The translations under genes were made by a program, and so were the position numbers. Under the pieces are notes generated by a model that was not told the origin of the DNA, made no database searches, and saw nothing but the letters and a program-made list of their open reading frames with translations. Shown here piece by piece: positions 1 through 7,561 of a stretch of 17,652 bases of DNA (the first letter of the stretch is position 1; each line of letters begins with the position of its first letter). This DNA comes from an uncultured Treponema sp. (GTDB lineage Bacteria; Spirochaetota; Spirochaetia; Treponematales; Treponemataceae), in NCBI GenBank assembly GCA_938045195.1, contig CALINC010000118.1, forward strand, positions 1 to 17,652, given 5' to 3'.

Positions 1-181
1 ACGTTGAAAGAAAAAGGCTCTTTCCAAATCGGCGCGGACGGCTTAAAAAATAAACTTTACCGCTTTCTACAAGACGGGAAATAAATCCCGTTTTGTCAAT
101 ATAGAGAAATTCTTTTTCGCGTAGGTCTTCAAAACTCTGAACACCTATCGGCAATTTTCGGGCAGATAATAACTCGCTCAT
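1..181 (-). CDS. AAA-ATPase-like protein, N-terminal fragment (PF09820 type), runs off the window
   Basis: The minus strand opens at ATG 179-181 and stays open for 60 codons to the window edge. The start reads MSELLSARKLPIGVQSFEDL, followed by a YIDKTGFI segment and SRPRRFGKSLFLST. This order (LPIG-x-F, YVDKT, RPRRFGKS) is the N-terminal signature of the large AAA-ATPase-like family that usually carries a C-terminal PD-(D/E)XK nuclease domain; RRFGKS is its Walker A-like loop. The family is multi-copy in spirochaetes and Bacteroidetes and its cell role is not settled. Only the N-terminus is visible, so the nuclease part cannot be checked. A strong promoter lies directly upstream with only six bases between the -10 box and the ATG. 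Family assignment is confident, function is not. Confidence 0.85.
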   Translation of the reverse strand, partial: MSELLSARKLPIGVQSFEDLREKEFLYIDKTGFISRLVESGKVYFLSRPRRFGKSLFLST

Positions 182-187
182 ACGTAT

Positions 188-216
188 ATTGTAGCATGCA
201 GGGGGTGTTGTGTCAA
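188..216 (-). promoter_or_regulatory. Sigma-70-type promoter of the AAA-ATPase-like gene
   Basis: On the minus strand TTGACA (211-216), a 17-base spacer and TACAAT (188-193) form a near-consensus promoter. The ATG begins at 181, six bases after the -10 box, so the message would be leaderless or nearly so. Confidence 0.75.
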
Positions 217-411
217 TGCTGAAAGTTAGAAGGGTATAAAATCATTGTGCATCCCCTAAAATATAATACTCGGTTTATTACATTATAACCTAAAAACCGC
301 ACCTAATCAGATGGAATTCTTACAACCGGCAGCCTTGACCTTACGTGCGATATACATTACTTCTTTTCAGCTTGTATTTTACTTTTTTTTTATTGTGCCG
401 ATATACGAAAT

Positions 412-1503
412 ATGAATATTATTACATGTCTGCCTATAGAAAACAATGAGTACATAAGCAGAAAAAATAAAAAATACTTTAATATTTTTGCAAAAACAAG
501 AATTTCGTTTAGAGCCTTTATTTTTATTGCGGCAATAAGTTTTACAGTTATATTATTTTTATCTGCACCGTTTTTCATTGGAAATTTTACTTTTTCTTCA
601 ATAAAAGCTGTTCATTTTTGGGACGACCCCTCCGTAAAAAATGCAATGTATGAATATAGCATAAAAAGCGGAACATTCAATACAAATACAAATTTTGAAA
701 ATGCGGAAATAACCGAAACAGGAAATACCGCGACGGAAGATTTTTCCGGCTTAACGGAAATACCCGATTTTATCCCTGCCGTTAATTTTGAAACCTATAC
801 CGTAGCAAAAGGCGATACACTCGGAGGCATTACATATAAATTCGGTTTAAAAAATATAGGGACGCTTATTTCGATAAATGAAATTTCCAATGTAAAGCGG
901 CTTAAAGCCGGAGATAAATTAAATATACCCTCAATAGACGGAATATTTTACACGGCACTAAAAGGCGATAGTATTAGTTCTATTGCAGCGAAATTTAATT
1001 TACCTGTTACGGCAATTTTAGATGCCAACGATTTGGAAAATGAAATTATTACCGTAAATCAAAAATTATTTATTCCCGGTGCAACAATAAGCAAATTTGA
1101 ATTAAAAAAAGCAATGGGTGAATTGTTTATTTATCCTCTCATAGGGCGGTTTACTTCGCCTTTTGGGACAAGGCACGACCCATTTACAGGTAGAGCAAGT
1201 TTTCATACGGGGATTGATATTGCAGCACCATCAGGAACTGCAATTAAAGCAACGCTCGACGGTTCGGTTTCATATACGGGTGTATCTTCCATCTATGGAA
1301 ATTATATAATTATTTCGCATGGAGGCGGCTACCAATCAATGTACGGACATCTCAGTGTTATAACCGTTAAACGCGGACAAACGGTAAATCAAGGTGAAAT
1401 AATAGGCAGAGTAGGAAACACAGGACGCTCTACAGGTCCTCATCTTCATTTTTCGGTTTATAAAAACGGAAAACTTATAAATCCCCTAAGTGTTTTAAAA
1501 TAG
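412..1503 (+). CDS. LysM-domain M23 family peptidoglycan endopeptidase, membrane anchored
   Basis: A 363-aa protein predicted to bind and cut peptidoglycan in the periplasm. Residues 33-55 form one hydrophobic membrane segment after a short cytoplasmic N-terminus. Two LysM repeats follow (about 129-173 and 180-223, each starting YT-x2-KGD). The C-terminal 130 residues are an M23 (LytM) domain with zinc ligands His265 and Asp269 (HTGID), His313 (YGH) and the HLH motif at 344-346, so the metalloenzyme looks intact. This is the NlpD/EnvC/MepM-like architecture; whether it is an enzyme or an amidase activator cannot be read, but intact zinc ligands favour an enzyme. No good ribosome site precedes ATG 412. 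A weak promoter-like pair (TTTACT at 378, TATACG at 402) lies just upstream. Confidence 0.9.
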   Translation: MNIITCLPIENNEYISRKNKKYFNIFAKTRISFRAFIFIAAISFTVILFLSAPFFIGNFTFSSIKAVHFWDDPSVKNAMYEYSIKSGTFNTNTNFENAEITETGNTATEDFSGLTEIPDFIPAVNFETYTVAKGDTLGGITYKFGLKNIGTLISINEISNVKRLKAGDKLNIPSIDGIFYTALKGDSISSIAAKFNLPVTAILDANDLENEIITVNQKLFIPGATISKFELKKAMGELFIYPLIGRFTSPFGTRHDPFTGRASFHTGIDIAAPSGTAIKATLDGSVSYTGVSSIYGNYIIISHGGGYQSMYGHLSVITVKRGQTVNQGEIIGRVGNTGRSTGPHLHFSVYKNGKLINPLSVLK

Positions 1504-1516
1504 CGGTTAATCAACA

Positions 1517-1539
1517 ACCCCGTCGCGGAGCGTCGGGGT
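1517..1539 (+). terminator. Hairpin downstream of the M23 peptidase gene
   Basis: ACCCCG-T-CGC, a GGA loop, then GCG-T-CGGGGT form a strong stem 13 bases after the stop codon. No T-run follows, so this may be an RNA-stabilising 3' hairpin or a weak terminator. Confidence 0.4.
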
Positions 1540-1604
1540 ATTAAACCCTCCGCACGAATCAATAACTTCGGCGAAAATATCGGGTCATTAAACGTGCCGC
1601 ACAA

Positions 1605-1643
1605 ATAAAAAAGCAGGACACTCTATTATTGGTACCCTGCTTT
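1605..1643 (-). terminator. Rho-independent terminator, minus strand
   Basis: AAAGCAGG (1610-1617) pairs with CCTGCTTT (1636-1643). On the minus strand the stem is followed by a run of T. It is a second, backup terminator for the operon ending at 1705. Confidence 0.65.
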
Positions 1644-1685
1644 AGAAGACCACTCGGAATTTTATACTTCCGAATGTAAATCGGT

Positions 1686-1718
1686 AAAAATATACAGTCT
1701 ATTTCTATAGACTGTATA
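1686..1718 (-). terminator. Rho-independent terminator overlapping the redox gene stop codon
   Basis: A perfect 12-base stem (1691-1702 with 1707-1718, four-base loop) is followed on the minus strand by five T. It overlaps the stop codon of the thioredoxin-like gene and probably ends its transcript. Confidence 0.65.
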
Positions 1719-1989
1719 TCCATTCCGATAAATCGGCAGTTTTGACATCGAAAATAAATTTTTCTCCATCACCGATCATCAAACACGGAATACCGATTTT
1801 CCCATCCCTTTTTAGCTCCCCGAATTCGGGACGCTCGTCTCTGTATTTTAACAAAAACTTTAAATACCCAAGATCTTCAGTAATGTCAAAATACCGAAAC
1901 TTAACTCCTTTTTTTTCTAAATATGCTTTGGCAGGTCCGCAATCGGGACACAGTTTACTTCCGAATAAAAATAATTGTTTTTTTGCCAT
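1705..1989 (-). CDS. Glutaredoxin/thioredoxin-like protein with CPDC active site
   Basis: About 94 aa with a thioredoxin-fold start (KKQLFLFGSKLCPDCGPAKA): a beta strand, a C-x2-C redox pair (CPDC) and a helix, then a mid-protein IGIPCLMIG segment holding the cis-Pro typical of the fold. It is the size of a glutaredoxin and likely acts in the cytosol in thiol-disulfide exchange, but the partner is unknown. ATG 1987-1989 is chosen because GGATGG sits about eight bases upstream; another ATG in frame at 1999-2001 would add four residues and overlap the previous gene. The stop codon of the 573-aa gene (1991-1993) sits right before this start, so the two are translationally coupled. Two terminators follow. 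Confidence 0.75.
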   Translation of the reverse strand: MAKKQLFLFGSKLCPDCGPAKAYLEKKGVKFRYFDITEDLGYLKFLLKYRDERPEFGELKRDGKIGIPCLMIGDGEKFIFDVKTADLSEWIYSL

Positions 1990-1990
1990 T

Positions 1991-3712
1991 TTAATATCCA
2001 TCCGACATTTGGCGGTTTAAATCACGCTGACAAAGCTCTTGATAAACCAAGGCTCTATCTTTTAATTTTGCTTTTATTGTATCTGAAAAAGGCATATACC
2101 GCCAAAATACTTCCCTAACCTCTTTATCCAATTTTTGTATACCTTCACTTTCTTTAATCATCCAAATTATATAGTCTTGGATAAAATACTCTTTTATATC
2201 GCCTTTTAGTTTTTGGTTTTGAAACCATTGATAATAATTTCCCGTTAATCCCTCTTCCATCCAATAGTATGAGGCTTTTTCCTTTGCAACTTGCCATCGC
2301 AAGTCGGCTGTAGCCATTAAAAGCGAAACCTTTAAACTTTTGGGATACATAGGGATTACAATACGACCGCGGCTTGTTACACGGTTATATCGGTCAAACG
2401 GTTCCCAGCAAAAACCTATATCTCCATACGTAGGTAGTAATATTACAAAGGGGGGAATACGATTCAGCTGGTTTTTATATTGGCGGCAATAAGCTTGTAC
2501 GTCTATACTTTCAATCCACCGCAATTCGCGTAGAACATTTTCCCGTGTTCCTACATCATTTGATGTTGAGCGGAAATATTCACGTGATAAAACAGGGAAA
2601 TGGTTTCCTTTGCGACCGCATGTTATTTTTGCCATCTGCCTTATGGTATCATACTCTCCTGTTGCTCCGGAAACATTAGAAGTTTCTCCGCCGGATGCTT
2701 CTACTTTTTCGCGTAGACTGCGCACATCTGCATCAGCTTCTTTATATTCAGTAAAAAAATGCTGTAACTCTTTATCTAAATTTAAAAGTTTTTTAAGACG
2801 GTCATTTATTTGAGATATTTGTTGTTTTTGGCTTTCCGTATAAGCCGATTTTACTCCGCTGAAATTTCCCAGCAATTCATGAGAAAAGATTTCGGAAATA
2901 TGTTGTTTAATTGAATCTTCAAAACGGCAAATTTCTTCGGATTTTGCTTTTAAAAGGTTTTCGGCAGTTTGTAATTTTCCTTTTGCTTTTTCTAATAGCT
3001 GGTTAAATCTTGAATTATCGTCTTTTTTTGCAATTTTAACTTCATCAGTAGCAGACGGATTTATTTTTCCGGCACCTATTTCGCGGAACCATTCATCAAG
3101 ATAATATACGGCTTCGCAATAAATATTTTTATCTATAATTTTTGCAAATAAATCTTTTTGAGAGGGTGTTAATAATGTCGGTAAAACCAGCCCGTAGCGT
3201 ATTGAATACATTTTTTCTTTGGATGCTTTACCGGATGCAACTTTTGCAACCATATCCGATACAAAATTCCAATAAGCCGATTCTACCTGTTGTTTAAAAA
3301 CCCCTCTATCTTTAGGGTTTGTTGCCGTTAAAAATTTAGTAAGAGAAGAATGCAGCCGTTGAGAACTTTCTCCTTCGCCTTTTAAAACGGCTTTATAAAA
3401 ATCGGTAGAATCAAAAAGGGTATGCGGAGTGTCTTCATAAAACTTTTCTACTTTTTCAAAAGCAGTAAGAGTTAAATCAACCTCACTGGCATCGCGGCGG
3501 CGCTCGCCTATTGCTTCAGGAGCTTTTGAGAACATTGTATCCCGATTTATACCTCCCGCTTTAATATCGGGAAATACTGTTTGAGGGTCATCGTCAAAAG
3601 TAAAAGGTACGGAAAGGGGTTTGGCTGCAAAGCCCTCGTCATCATCCCCGGATGTAGGCATAACCACATCTTTGAGAAGTTCGTCAAGATCGATTTCTGT
3701 TGTCGAATCCAT
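1991..3712 (-). CDS. Conserved protein of unknown function, 573 aa, central coiled coil
   Basis: I do not recognise this protein. It has an acidic N-terminus (MDSTTEIDLDELL), no signal peptide and no clear membrane segment. A highly charged helical stretch at about residues 235-350 looks like a coiled coil. The C-terminal 180 residues are richer in aromatic residues (for example YYWMEEGLTGNYYQWF). Start choice matters: the frame stays open upstream through the tRNA-Ala gene to 3844, but those codons are tRNA sequence, so ATG 3710-3712 is used. It lies between the tRNA and the thioredoxin-like gene, overlaps the latter tightly, and may be transcribed from the tRNA promoter because I see no separate strong promoter in the 55 bases between. 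A structural or scaffold role is possible but not shown. Confidence 0.8.
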   Translation of the reverse strand: MDSTTEIDLDELLKDVVMPTSGDDDEGFAAKPLSVPFTFDDDPQTVFPDIKAGGINRDTMFSKAPEAIGERRRDASEVDLTLTAFEKVEKFYEDTPHTLFDSTDFYKAVLKGEGESSQRLHSSLTKFLTATNPKDRGVFKQQVESAYWNFVSDMVAKVASGKASKEKMYSIRYGLVLPTLLTPSQKDLFAKIIDKNIYCEAVYYLDEWFREIGAGKINPSATDEVKIAKKDDNSRFNQLLEKAKGKLQTAENLLKAKSEEICRFEDSIKQHISEIFSHELLGNFSGVKSAYTESQKQQISQINDRLKKLLNLDKELQHFFTEYKEADADVRSLREKVEASGGETSNVSGATGEYDTIRQMAKITCGRKGNHFPVLSREYFRSTSNDVGTRENVLRELRWIESIDVQAYCRQYKNQLNRIPPFVILLPTYGDIGFCWEPFDRYNRVTSRGRIVIPMYPKSLKVSLLMATADLRWQVAKEKASYYWMEEGLTGNYYQWFQNQKLKGDIKEYFIQDYIIWMIKESEGIQKLDKEVREVFWRYMPFSDTIKAKLKDRALVYQELCQRDLNRQMSDGY

Positions 3713-3767
3713 AAAGATACCCGCCTTAATTAGATTAAGCATCCGAAACGAAGCTGTTTTTTTGTTT

Positions 3768-3840
<73 letters not shown>

Positions 3841-3853
3841 GCAATATGAGCCG

Positions 3854-3883
3854 ATTATAACAGGAAATACTACTTTATGTCAA
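3854..3883 (-). promoter_or_regulatory. Promoter of tRNA-Ala
   Basis: TTGACA (3878-3883), an 18-base spacer and TATAAT (3854-3859) on the minus strand: both boxes are exact consensus. The tRNA 5' end is 13 bases further on. Confidence 0.85.
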
Positions 3884-3895
3884 TAGTTTTGTAAA

Positions 3896-3937
3896 ATAAA
3901 AAAGCAAATATACGCCGAAACGGCACATACTTGCTTT
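3896..3937 (-). terminator. Terminator of flgM
   Basis: AAAGCAA (3901-3907) pairs with TTGCTTT (3931-3937), with an inner GCCG/CGGC stem. On the minus strand a T-rich tail follows. It separates flgM from the tRNA promoter. Confidence 0.7.
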
Positions 3938-3976
3938 AAAGGTCTGATTAAATTTAAATAGCTAAGTTTTATAAAT

Positions 3977-4258
3977 TTATATTCCGAAAGAAGCCAATAT
4001 TTTTTCAGCAGTCATATCTAATGCTTTGTCCATATAAGCAGGGTCTTCAAGTTTTTTTGCAACTTCGGCTATTTTTTCCTGTCTTACATCGGGAGCCGCT
4101 TTAACAGCTTCCATAGCAATATACACTTCGGATAGTTTTTGAGCTTCAGGTGATAAACTGATGGAATCTTCCGGCTTAATTTTTACCGCCCTTTGTGTTT
4201 TTTGAGTATTTTGTAAATTTTTAATAGAATCAACACCATGTAATTTGTCTATCATCAT
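3977..4258 (-). CDS. flgM: Anti-sigma-28 factor FlgM
   Basis: A 93-aa protein matching FlgM: N-terminal MMIDKLHGVDSIKNLQ, then the middle segment DSISLSPEAQKLSE typical of the family, and a charged helical C-terminus (VRQEKIAEVAKKLEDPAY) that in the family binds the flagellar sigma factor FliA. It would hold back late flagellar genes until the basal body is finished and FlgM is exported; in spirochaetes, with periplasmic flagella, export details may differ. AGGA lies a few bases before the paired ATG codons at 4258 and 4255, so either could start the protein. It lies 74 bases downstream of rsmI on the same strand and is followed by a clear terminator. Confidence 0.85.
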   Translation of the reverse strand: MMIDKLHGVDSIKNLQNTQKTQRAVKIKPEDSISLSPEAQKLSEVYIAMEAVKAAPDVRQEKIAEVAKKLEDPAYMDKALDMTAEKILASFGI

Positions 4259-4332
4259 GTTTTCCTGCCTTCTTAACCTATTATCGGTTAAAATAATTAA
4301 AAAGTTAAGGTTCTATGGAAATAAAATATAAT

Positions 4333-5019
4333 TTATTCCATTAAAACCGATTTTCCCGTAACAAAAACTGCAAATTCCCCTTTTATGGATGTTCTTTGTT
4401 CAAAATTCTGCAACACTTGCTTTGCAGAACCTTTGATAATTTCTTCATGCAGTTTTGTAAGCTCTCTACCTATTAAAACTTCGCGGTTACTGTCTATTTC
4501 GGCAATATCGGTTAAAAGCTTTACTATTCTATACGGCGATTCATATAAAACAAAGCCTGCACCGAAATCAAAAAGCTCTTGAAGCCGCTTTCGCCTTTTT
4601 CCGCCTTTGGGCGATAAAAAACCTTCAAAAACCACTGTTTTATCATAAGTTCCCGCGATACTCATAATAGCCCCAAAAGCCGATGCTCCCGGGATAGGTA
4701 TTATTTGATGTCCTGCTTCACGGACAAGCCGAACTAAAACGGCACCCGGATCGCTTATCGCAGGAGTTCCTGCATCGCTTGCATACGCAACCTTATTCCC
4801 CTCATCCAAAAGTTTAATAATTTTTTCTGCAACAGAGACTTCATTAACCGCCCTGCAAGAAATTAACGGCTTAGCAATTTCATAATGAGTAAGCAGTCCT
4901 CTTGTATGCCGGGTGTCTTCGCAAGCTATATAATCCGCTTCCTTAAATGTTTCCAGAGCCCGAAAACTTATATCACCTAAATTACCTATAGGTGTTGCAA
5001 CAACAAATAAAACGCCCAC
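4333..5019 (-). CDS. rsmI: 16S rRNA 2'-O-methyltransferase RsmI (cytidine 1402)
   Basis: A 228-aa SAM-dependent tetrapyrrole-methylase-fold enzyme that 2'-O-methylates C1402 in the 16S rRNA decoding region. Family motifs are intact and in order: VATPIGNLGDISFRAL near the N-terminus, ACEDTRHTRGLL, YASDAGTPAISDPG, PIPGASAF, FEGFLSPKGGKRRKRL, YESPYRI and GRELTKLHEEI. Length is slightly short of the usual 270-290 because the C-terminal extension is missing. The start codon is GTG at 5017-5019, fixed by the family start (GVLFVVATPIGNL); the ATG overlapping it is out of frame. The promoter's -10 box ends only five bases before this GTG, so the message looks leaderless. Confidence 0.93.
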   Translation of the reverse strand: MGVLFVVATPIGNLGDISFRALETFKEADYIACEDTRHTRGLLTHYEIAKPLISCRAVNEVSVAEKIIKLLDEGNKVAYASDAGTPAISDPGAVLVRLVREAGHQIIPIPGASAFGAIMSIAGTYDKTVVFEGFLSPKGGKRRKRLQELFDFGAGFVLYESPYRIVKLLTDIAEIDSNREVLIGRELTKLHEEIIKGSAKQVLQNFEQRTSIKGEFAVFVTGKSVLME

Positions 5020-5024
5020 ATTTT

Positions 5025-5054
5025 ATTATAGCATAATTTGTACTATTGAATCAA
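5025..5054 (-). promoter_or_regulatory. Promoter of rsmI
   Basis: Minus strand TTGATT (5049-5054), 18-base spacer, TATAAT (5025-5030), then five bases to the GTG start codon. It overlaps head to head with the plus-strand promoter at 5046-5074. Confidence 0.7.
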
Positions 5055-5074
5055 GATGGAAAAAGGTGTATTAT
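5046..5074 (+). promoter_or_regulatory. Promoter of the zinc-ribbon membrane protein gene
   Basis: TTGAAT (5046-5051), 17-base spacer, TATTAT (5069-5074), then six bases to ATG 5081. The geometry again predicts a leaderless message. The two divergent promoters share bases 5046-5054, so polymerases would exclude one another. Confidence 0.6.
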
Positions 5075-5080
5075 TAAAAA

Positions 5081-5497
5081 ATGAATTTACAACCGCTTTC
5101 TTGGCTGATATTGGTTTTCATAGGTCTGGGTTTACTTATTTTAGCATACAGTCTCTTTAGTGCAACTTCTAAGCAGTCCGGTAAAAAGAGCATTCACCGG
5201 ACGGGGCAACGTGGTGCTCTCGGTGTTTGTCCTATCTGCGGTTCAATTTTACAAAAAGGAGAGCAAATTAAGTCTGCCCTTTATCCCGGTGAAAATGATA
5301 GATTATGTTATATTTACGGCTGTCCTCATTGTTACCCGATTTGTAAAAGCGGACTTGAAAGGAGTTGTCCTGTTTGTAAACAACGGGTCGGTCAGGAAGC
5401 GCATCTAATTGCGCGTTATTTTGAACGTAAAAATGCAAAAAAGCGGGTACACATATTGGGGTGTACAAAGTGCAGGCTTTCTGACAATAAAATTTAA
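5081..5497 (+). CDS. Small membrane protein with zinc-ribbon cysteine pairs, function unknown
   Basis: A 138-aa protein with one N-terminal hydrophobic segment (about residues 7-27) followed by a cysteine-rich soluble part. Four C-x2-C pairs are present at 50-53 (CPIC), 81-84 (CPHC), 96-99 (CPVC) and 128-131 (CTKC), which could make two zinc ribbons. I do not recognise the family. The topology suggests a membrane-tethered zinc-binding domain, most likely facing the cytosol because free cysteine zinc sites are rare outside it. It is transcribed divergently from rsmI and convergent with nth. Two other reading frames inside it on both strands are shadows. Confidence 0.75.
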   Translation: MNLQPLSWLILVFIGLGLLILAYSLFSATSKQSGKKSIHRTGQRGALGVCPICGSILQKGEQIKSALYPGENDRLCYIYGCPHCYPICKSGLERSCPVCKQRVGQEAHLIARYFERKNAKKRVHILGCTKCRLSDNKI

Positions 5498-5555
5498 TTG
5501 GAGAATACCGTTTCTCATTTCATTGTGAAAAGCTGCATTAAGCAAAGCAGTGTTA

Positions 5556-6191
5556 TTAGAGACCGTTTTGCATACAAATTCCGTATAAAAAACAATTTGC
5601 ACAATCGGGGTTTCTGGCTTTGCAGATATATCTGCCATGTAGTAAAAGCCAATGGTGTGCATTTAAAAGATATTTTTTCGGTGTAACGGCAAGCAAATCT
5701 TCTTCTACTTGAAGCGGCGTTTTTCCCGATGACATTCCGATTCTGGGTGCTGTGCGCAAAATATGAGTATCTACCGCTATGGCAGGTTTACCGAACCCCA
5801 TATTTAAAACAACATTTGCAGTTTTCCGTCCGACACCGGGTAGTTTTTCCAAATCTTCACGGGTATCTGGAACCATCCCGCCGTATTCTCTTTGTAAAAT
5901 TTCGCTTAATGCTATAATTCTTTTGGCTTTTGTCGGATAAAGGTTTATGGTTTTTATGTATTCTTTTACGCCGGCTTCTCCAAGTAAAAGCATTTTTTTA
6001 GGAGAATCGGCTGCTTCAAAAAGTGCCTTTGTTGCTTTATTGACACCCGTATCTGTTGCTTGTGCCGAAAGAACAACAGCAATCAACAGAGTATAAATAT
6101 TTTTAAAATGTAATTCTCCCTTTGGGTTAGGATTGTGTTTTTTTAACAGAGCATATACATTTTCAATTTGTGATTGCGTTAATAAATTCAT
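5556..6191 (-). CDS. nth: Endonuclease III (DNA glycosylase/AP lyase)
   Basis: A base-excision repair enzyme of about 211 aa that removes oxidised pyrimidines and nicks the abasic site. The helix-hairpin-helix LPGVGRKTANVVL carries the catalytic lysine, AVDTHILR carries the catalytic aspartate, and the C-terminal C-x6-C-x2-C-x5-C cluster (CKARNPDCANCFLYGIC) binds the 4Fe-4S centre. N-terminal LLIAVVLSAQATDTGVN is also typical. ATG 6189-6191 gives an N-terminus like that of the E. coli enzyme; an in-frame TTG two codons earlier (6195-6197) has AGG seven bases upstream and is a real alternative. It follows a small membrane ORF and a GNAT gene on the same strand, probably as one transcript. Confidence 0.95.
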   Translation of the reverse strand: MNLLTQSQIENVYALLKKHNPNPKGELHFKNIYTLLIAVVLSAQATDTGVNKATKALFEAADSPKKMLLLGEAGVKEYIKTINLYPTKAKRIIALSEILQREYGGMVPDTREDLEKLPGVGRKTANVVLNMGFGKPAIAVDTHILRTAPRIGMSSGKTPLQVEEDLLAVTPKKYLLNAHHWLLLHGRYICKARNPDCANCFLYGICMQNGL

Positions 6192-6233
6192 ATACAAAGA
6201 TTAACCTACTGATTATGTAAATTACAATGCAGA

Positions 6234-6323
6234 TTAAAACTGAGCATTAAACAAAGAGGCGTTTAGTATAAAACCCAACAGAAAAAAAACAAAGACAAAT
6301 TTTTGAAATAGATTTTCGGGCAT
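6234..6323 (-). CDS. Possible 29-aa single-span membrane peptide
   Basis: A short frame starting at ATG 6321-6323 reads MPENLFQKF, then about 16 hydrophobic residues, then NAQF and a TAA stop. GGAGA sits five bases before the ATG, a good ribosome site and better than that of most neighbours. It lies 18 bases after the GNAT stop and 43 bases before the nth start, so it would be the middle gene of a three-gene transcript. I know no family for it. The evidence is the ribosome site, the position and the membrane-like composition only. Confidence 0.4.
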   Translation of the reverse strand: MPENLFQKFVFVFFLLGFILNASLFNAQF

Positions 6324-6341
6324 AATATCTCCACTATATAA

Positions 6342-6839
6342 TCATAATAATATCCGTGTATAATATTTTTTTTCATCTTCATGATGAATTACGGCACCGT
6401 TTTTTTGTTGAACTTTTAAACTTGCAATATTGTCTTTATTACAGGATAAGTAGGCTTCGTTAATTCCGAGTTTTTTTGCTTCCGTTAGACAGAGGGCAAG
6501 ACCGGCAGTTGCATAGCCTTTTTTGCGGTATGAAGGATTTATTCCGAAGCCGATATGACCGGCACCGTTTGCCAAAAAATCATTTAGGTAATGGCGTAAC
6601 TTAAATATTCCGGAATAATTTTCTTTATCATCGGCAAGAATAAAAACCGTATCGGGGACAAAACCCTCCGGCAAATCCATACCTTTTGAACGTCTTTTTC
6701 GATTGGCAACATATTCGGAAAATTCTTCAAAAGAAAAGCCGAAAGCATTATTTTCAAAGCCGTTTTCGCATTTTTGAAATGAATTATGTAGTTCATAAGC
6801 CTTTTGTAAATCGGCTTCCCATAGTTTGATTAGTTTCAT
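6342..6839 (-). CDS. GNAT family N-acetyltransferase (chromosomal)
   Basis: A 165-aa acetyltransferase. The acetyl-CoA-binding motif A is clear (GINPSYRKKGYATAGLAL, the R-x2-G-x-A loop), followed by a motif B region (AYLSCNKDNIASLKVQQKNGA) with the common N-x2-S-x3-Q/Y pattern and a final YYTRILL strand. The arrangement resembles GNATs annotated as acting on small metabolites or protein N-termini; the substrate cannot be read. The start at ATG 6837-6839 sits nine bases after the -10 box, so the leader is only a few bases. It heads the group GNAT, small peptide, nth. Confidence 0.88.
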   Translation of the reverse strand: MKLIKLWEADLQKAYELHNSFQKCENGFENNAFGFSFEEFSEYVANRKRRSKGMDLPEGFVPDTVFILADDKENYSGIFKLRHYLNDFLANGAGHIGFGINPSYRKKGYATAGLALCLTEAKKLGINEAYLSCNKDNIASLKVQQKNGAVIHHEDEKKYYTRILL

Positions 6840-6848
6840 TGTGTTCCG

Positions 6849-6877
6849 ATTATACCGTAAGAATTTTATTGCGTCAA
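6849..6877 (-). promoter_or_regulatory. Promoter of the GNAT-nth transcript
   Basis: Minus strand TTGACG (6872-6877), 17-base spacer, TATAAT (6849-6854), then nine bases to the ATG. Confidence 0.75.
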
Positions 6878-6938
6878 TCGCTTTACCCGCCTTTTGTACA
6901 TCAATAAGAGAATTAATAAAAGACTTTGGATCAATACT

Positions 6939-7155
6939 TTAGCATAAAAAGTTTCTCATTATAACCTTTTTTGCCCCGTCTTTGACTAAAATGTCTAAGC
7001 GTATGGATTTTGCTTCCGCGCCTGCGGCTATTGCCTTTTGCAATGACAAGTAGGCAATCTTCCCTATCTTGCCGGCTAAAACCATTTCAAGAAATTCCTT
7101 GCAGGCCGCCTCAGGATGGCGGTGGTTCCGGTATTACGATGTGTTGCCGTACTCA
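6939..7155 (-). pseudogene. Possible gene remnant in the array flank
   Basis: On the minus strand a frame without its own start (6939-7133) encodes a protein-like segment containing CKEFLEMVLAGKIGKIAY, then a helical stretch, and stops at 6939-6941. An ATG at 7153-7155 opens a different frame just upstream that runs out after 26 codons. The two read as one short protein broken by a frameshift. I do not recognise the family. Local base composition is GC-richer than the surroundings. It could also be chance open frame. Confidence 0.25.
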
Positions 7156-7489
7156 TAACTTATGCCCTCTCTTGCCTTAATTATACCATATCTTCAGTAG
7201 TTTTAAAAGAGCGGTTTTTTAATTTAACCGCAAGGGGCACTAAGAGCGCAAAGACAGGCATGGAAATCAATTTTTGAAAAAACACAGTGCTGCGGTGCAT
7301 ATAACTTTCTACAGGCAGCCTCGTGTAGTGCTGAAACATGTCACCTATTGTAGCCTTATACTTGCAGCTTCCACTGACATCTATGGCAGGAGTACCAATT
7401 ATAAATTATCAATTAATCGAATTCGTCTCTATTCCCCCGCACTTTATGGAGTTATGTTTCCATACTGTCGGGAGCTATGTAGATAGACG
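7156..7489. other. Gene-poor flank at the distal end of the cassette array
   Basis: No convincing gene here. It contains a common-looking intergenic repeat at about 7218-7247 (CCGCAAGGGGCACTAAGAGC), an isolated end of the inverted-repeat element described in cassette 5 (about 7259-7276), and overlapping open frames on both strands without ribosome sites (minus 7181-7405, plus 7274-7486). The minus frame is open for 74 codons and may be an eroded gene. Confidence 0.5.
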
Positions 7490-7555
7490 GTCTATCATTC
7501 ACTTAACCTGCAACAAGGCTTGTCCTTGTTGTCAGCGTTGAAGCGGGTGTTAGAC
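7490..7555 (-). repeat. attC1, terminal and degenerate (cassette 1)
   Basis: Plus strand cores GTCTATC (7490-7496) and GTTAGAC (7549-7555). The left core has ATC instead of the invariant AAC, the outer arm has a mismatch (CACTT instead of CGCTT), and the right arm carries an extra C (CAGCGTT instead of CAGGTT). It ends the array on the left and is probably a poor recombination site. Confidence 0.8.
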
Positions 7556-7561
7556 AAATTA

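Noticed and set aside
1..84. Plus-strand open frame ending at TAA 82-84, as the tail of an upstream gene
   Set aside because: The minus strand of the same bases encodes a clear family N-terminus (LPIGVQSFEDL, RPRRFGKS) with its own promoter, so the plus frame is a shadow.
74..91. Hairpin ACGGGA/TCCCGT followed by TTTT as a terminator
   Set aside because: It lies inside the minus-strand coding region near its start; the pairing is short and likely chance.
4314..4342. Imperfect hairpin at the rsmI stop codon as a terminator
   Set aside because: A bulged AT-only stem without a T-run; flgM downstream is probably on the same transcript.
7274..7486. Plus-strand 70-aa frame near the array end
   Set aside because: No ribosome site or known motif, and an equally long frame runs on the opposite strand.
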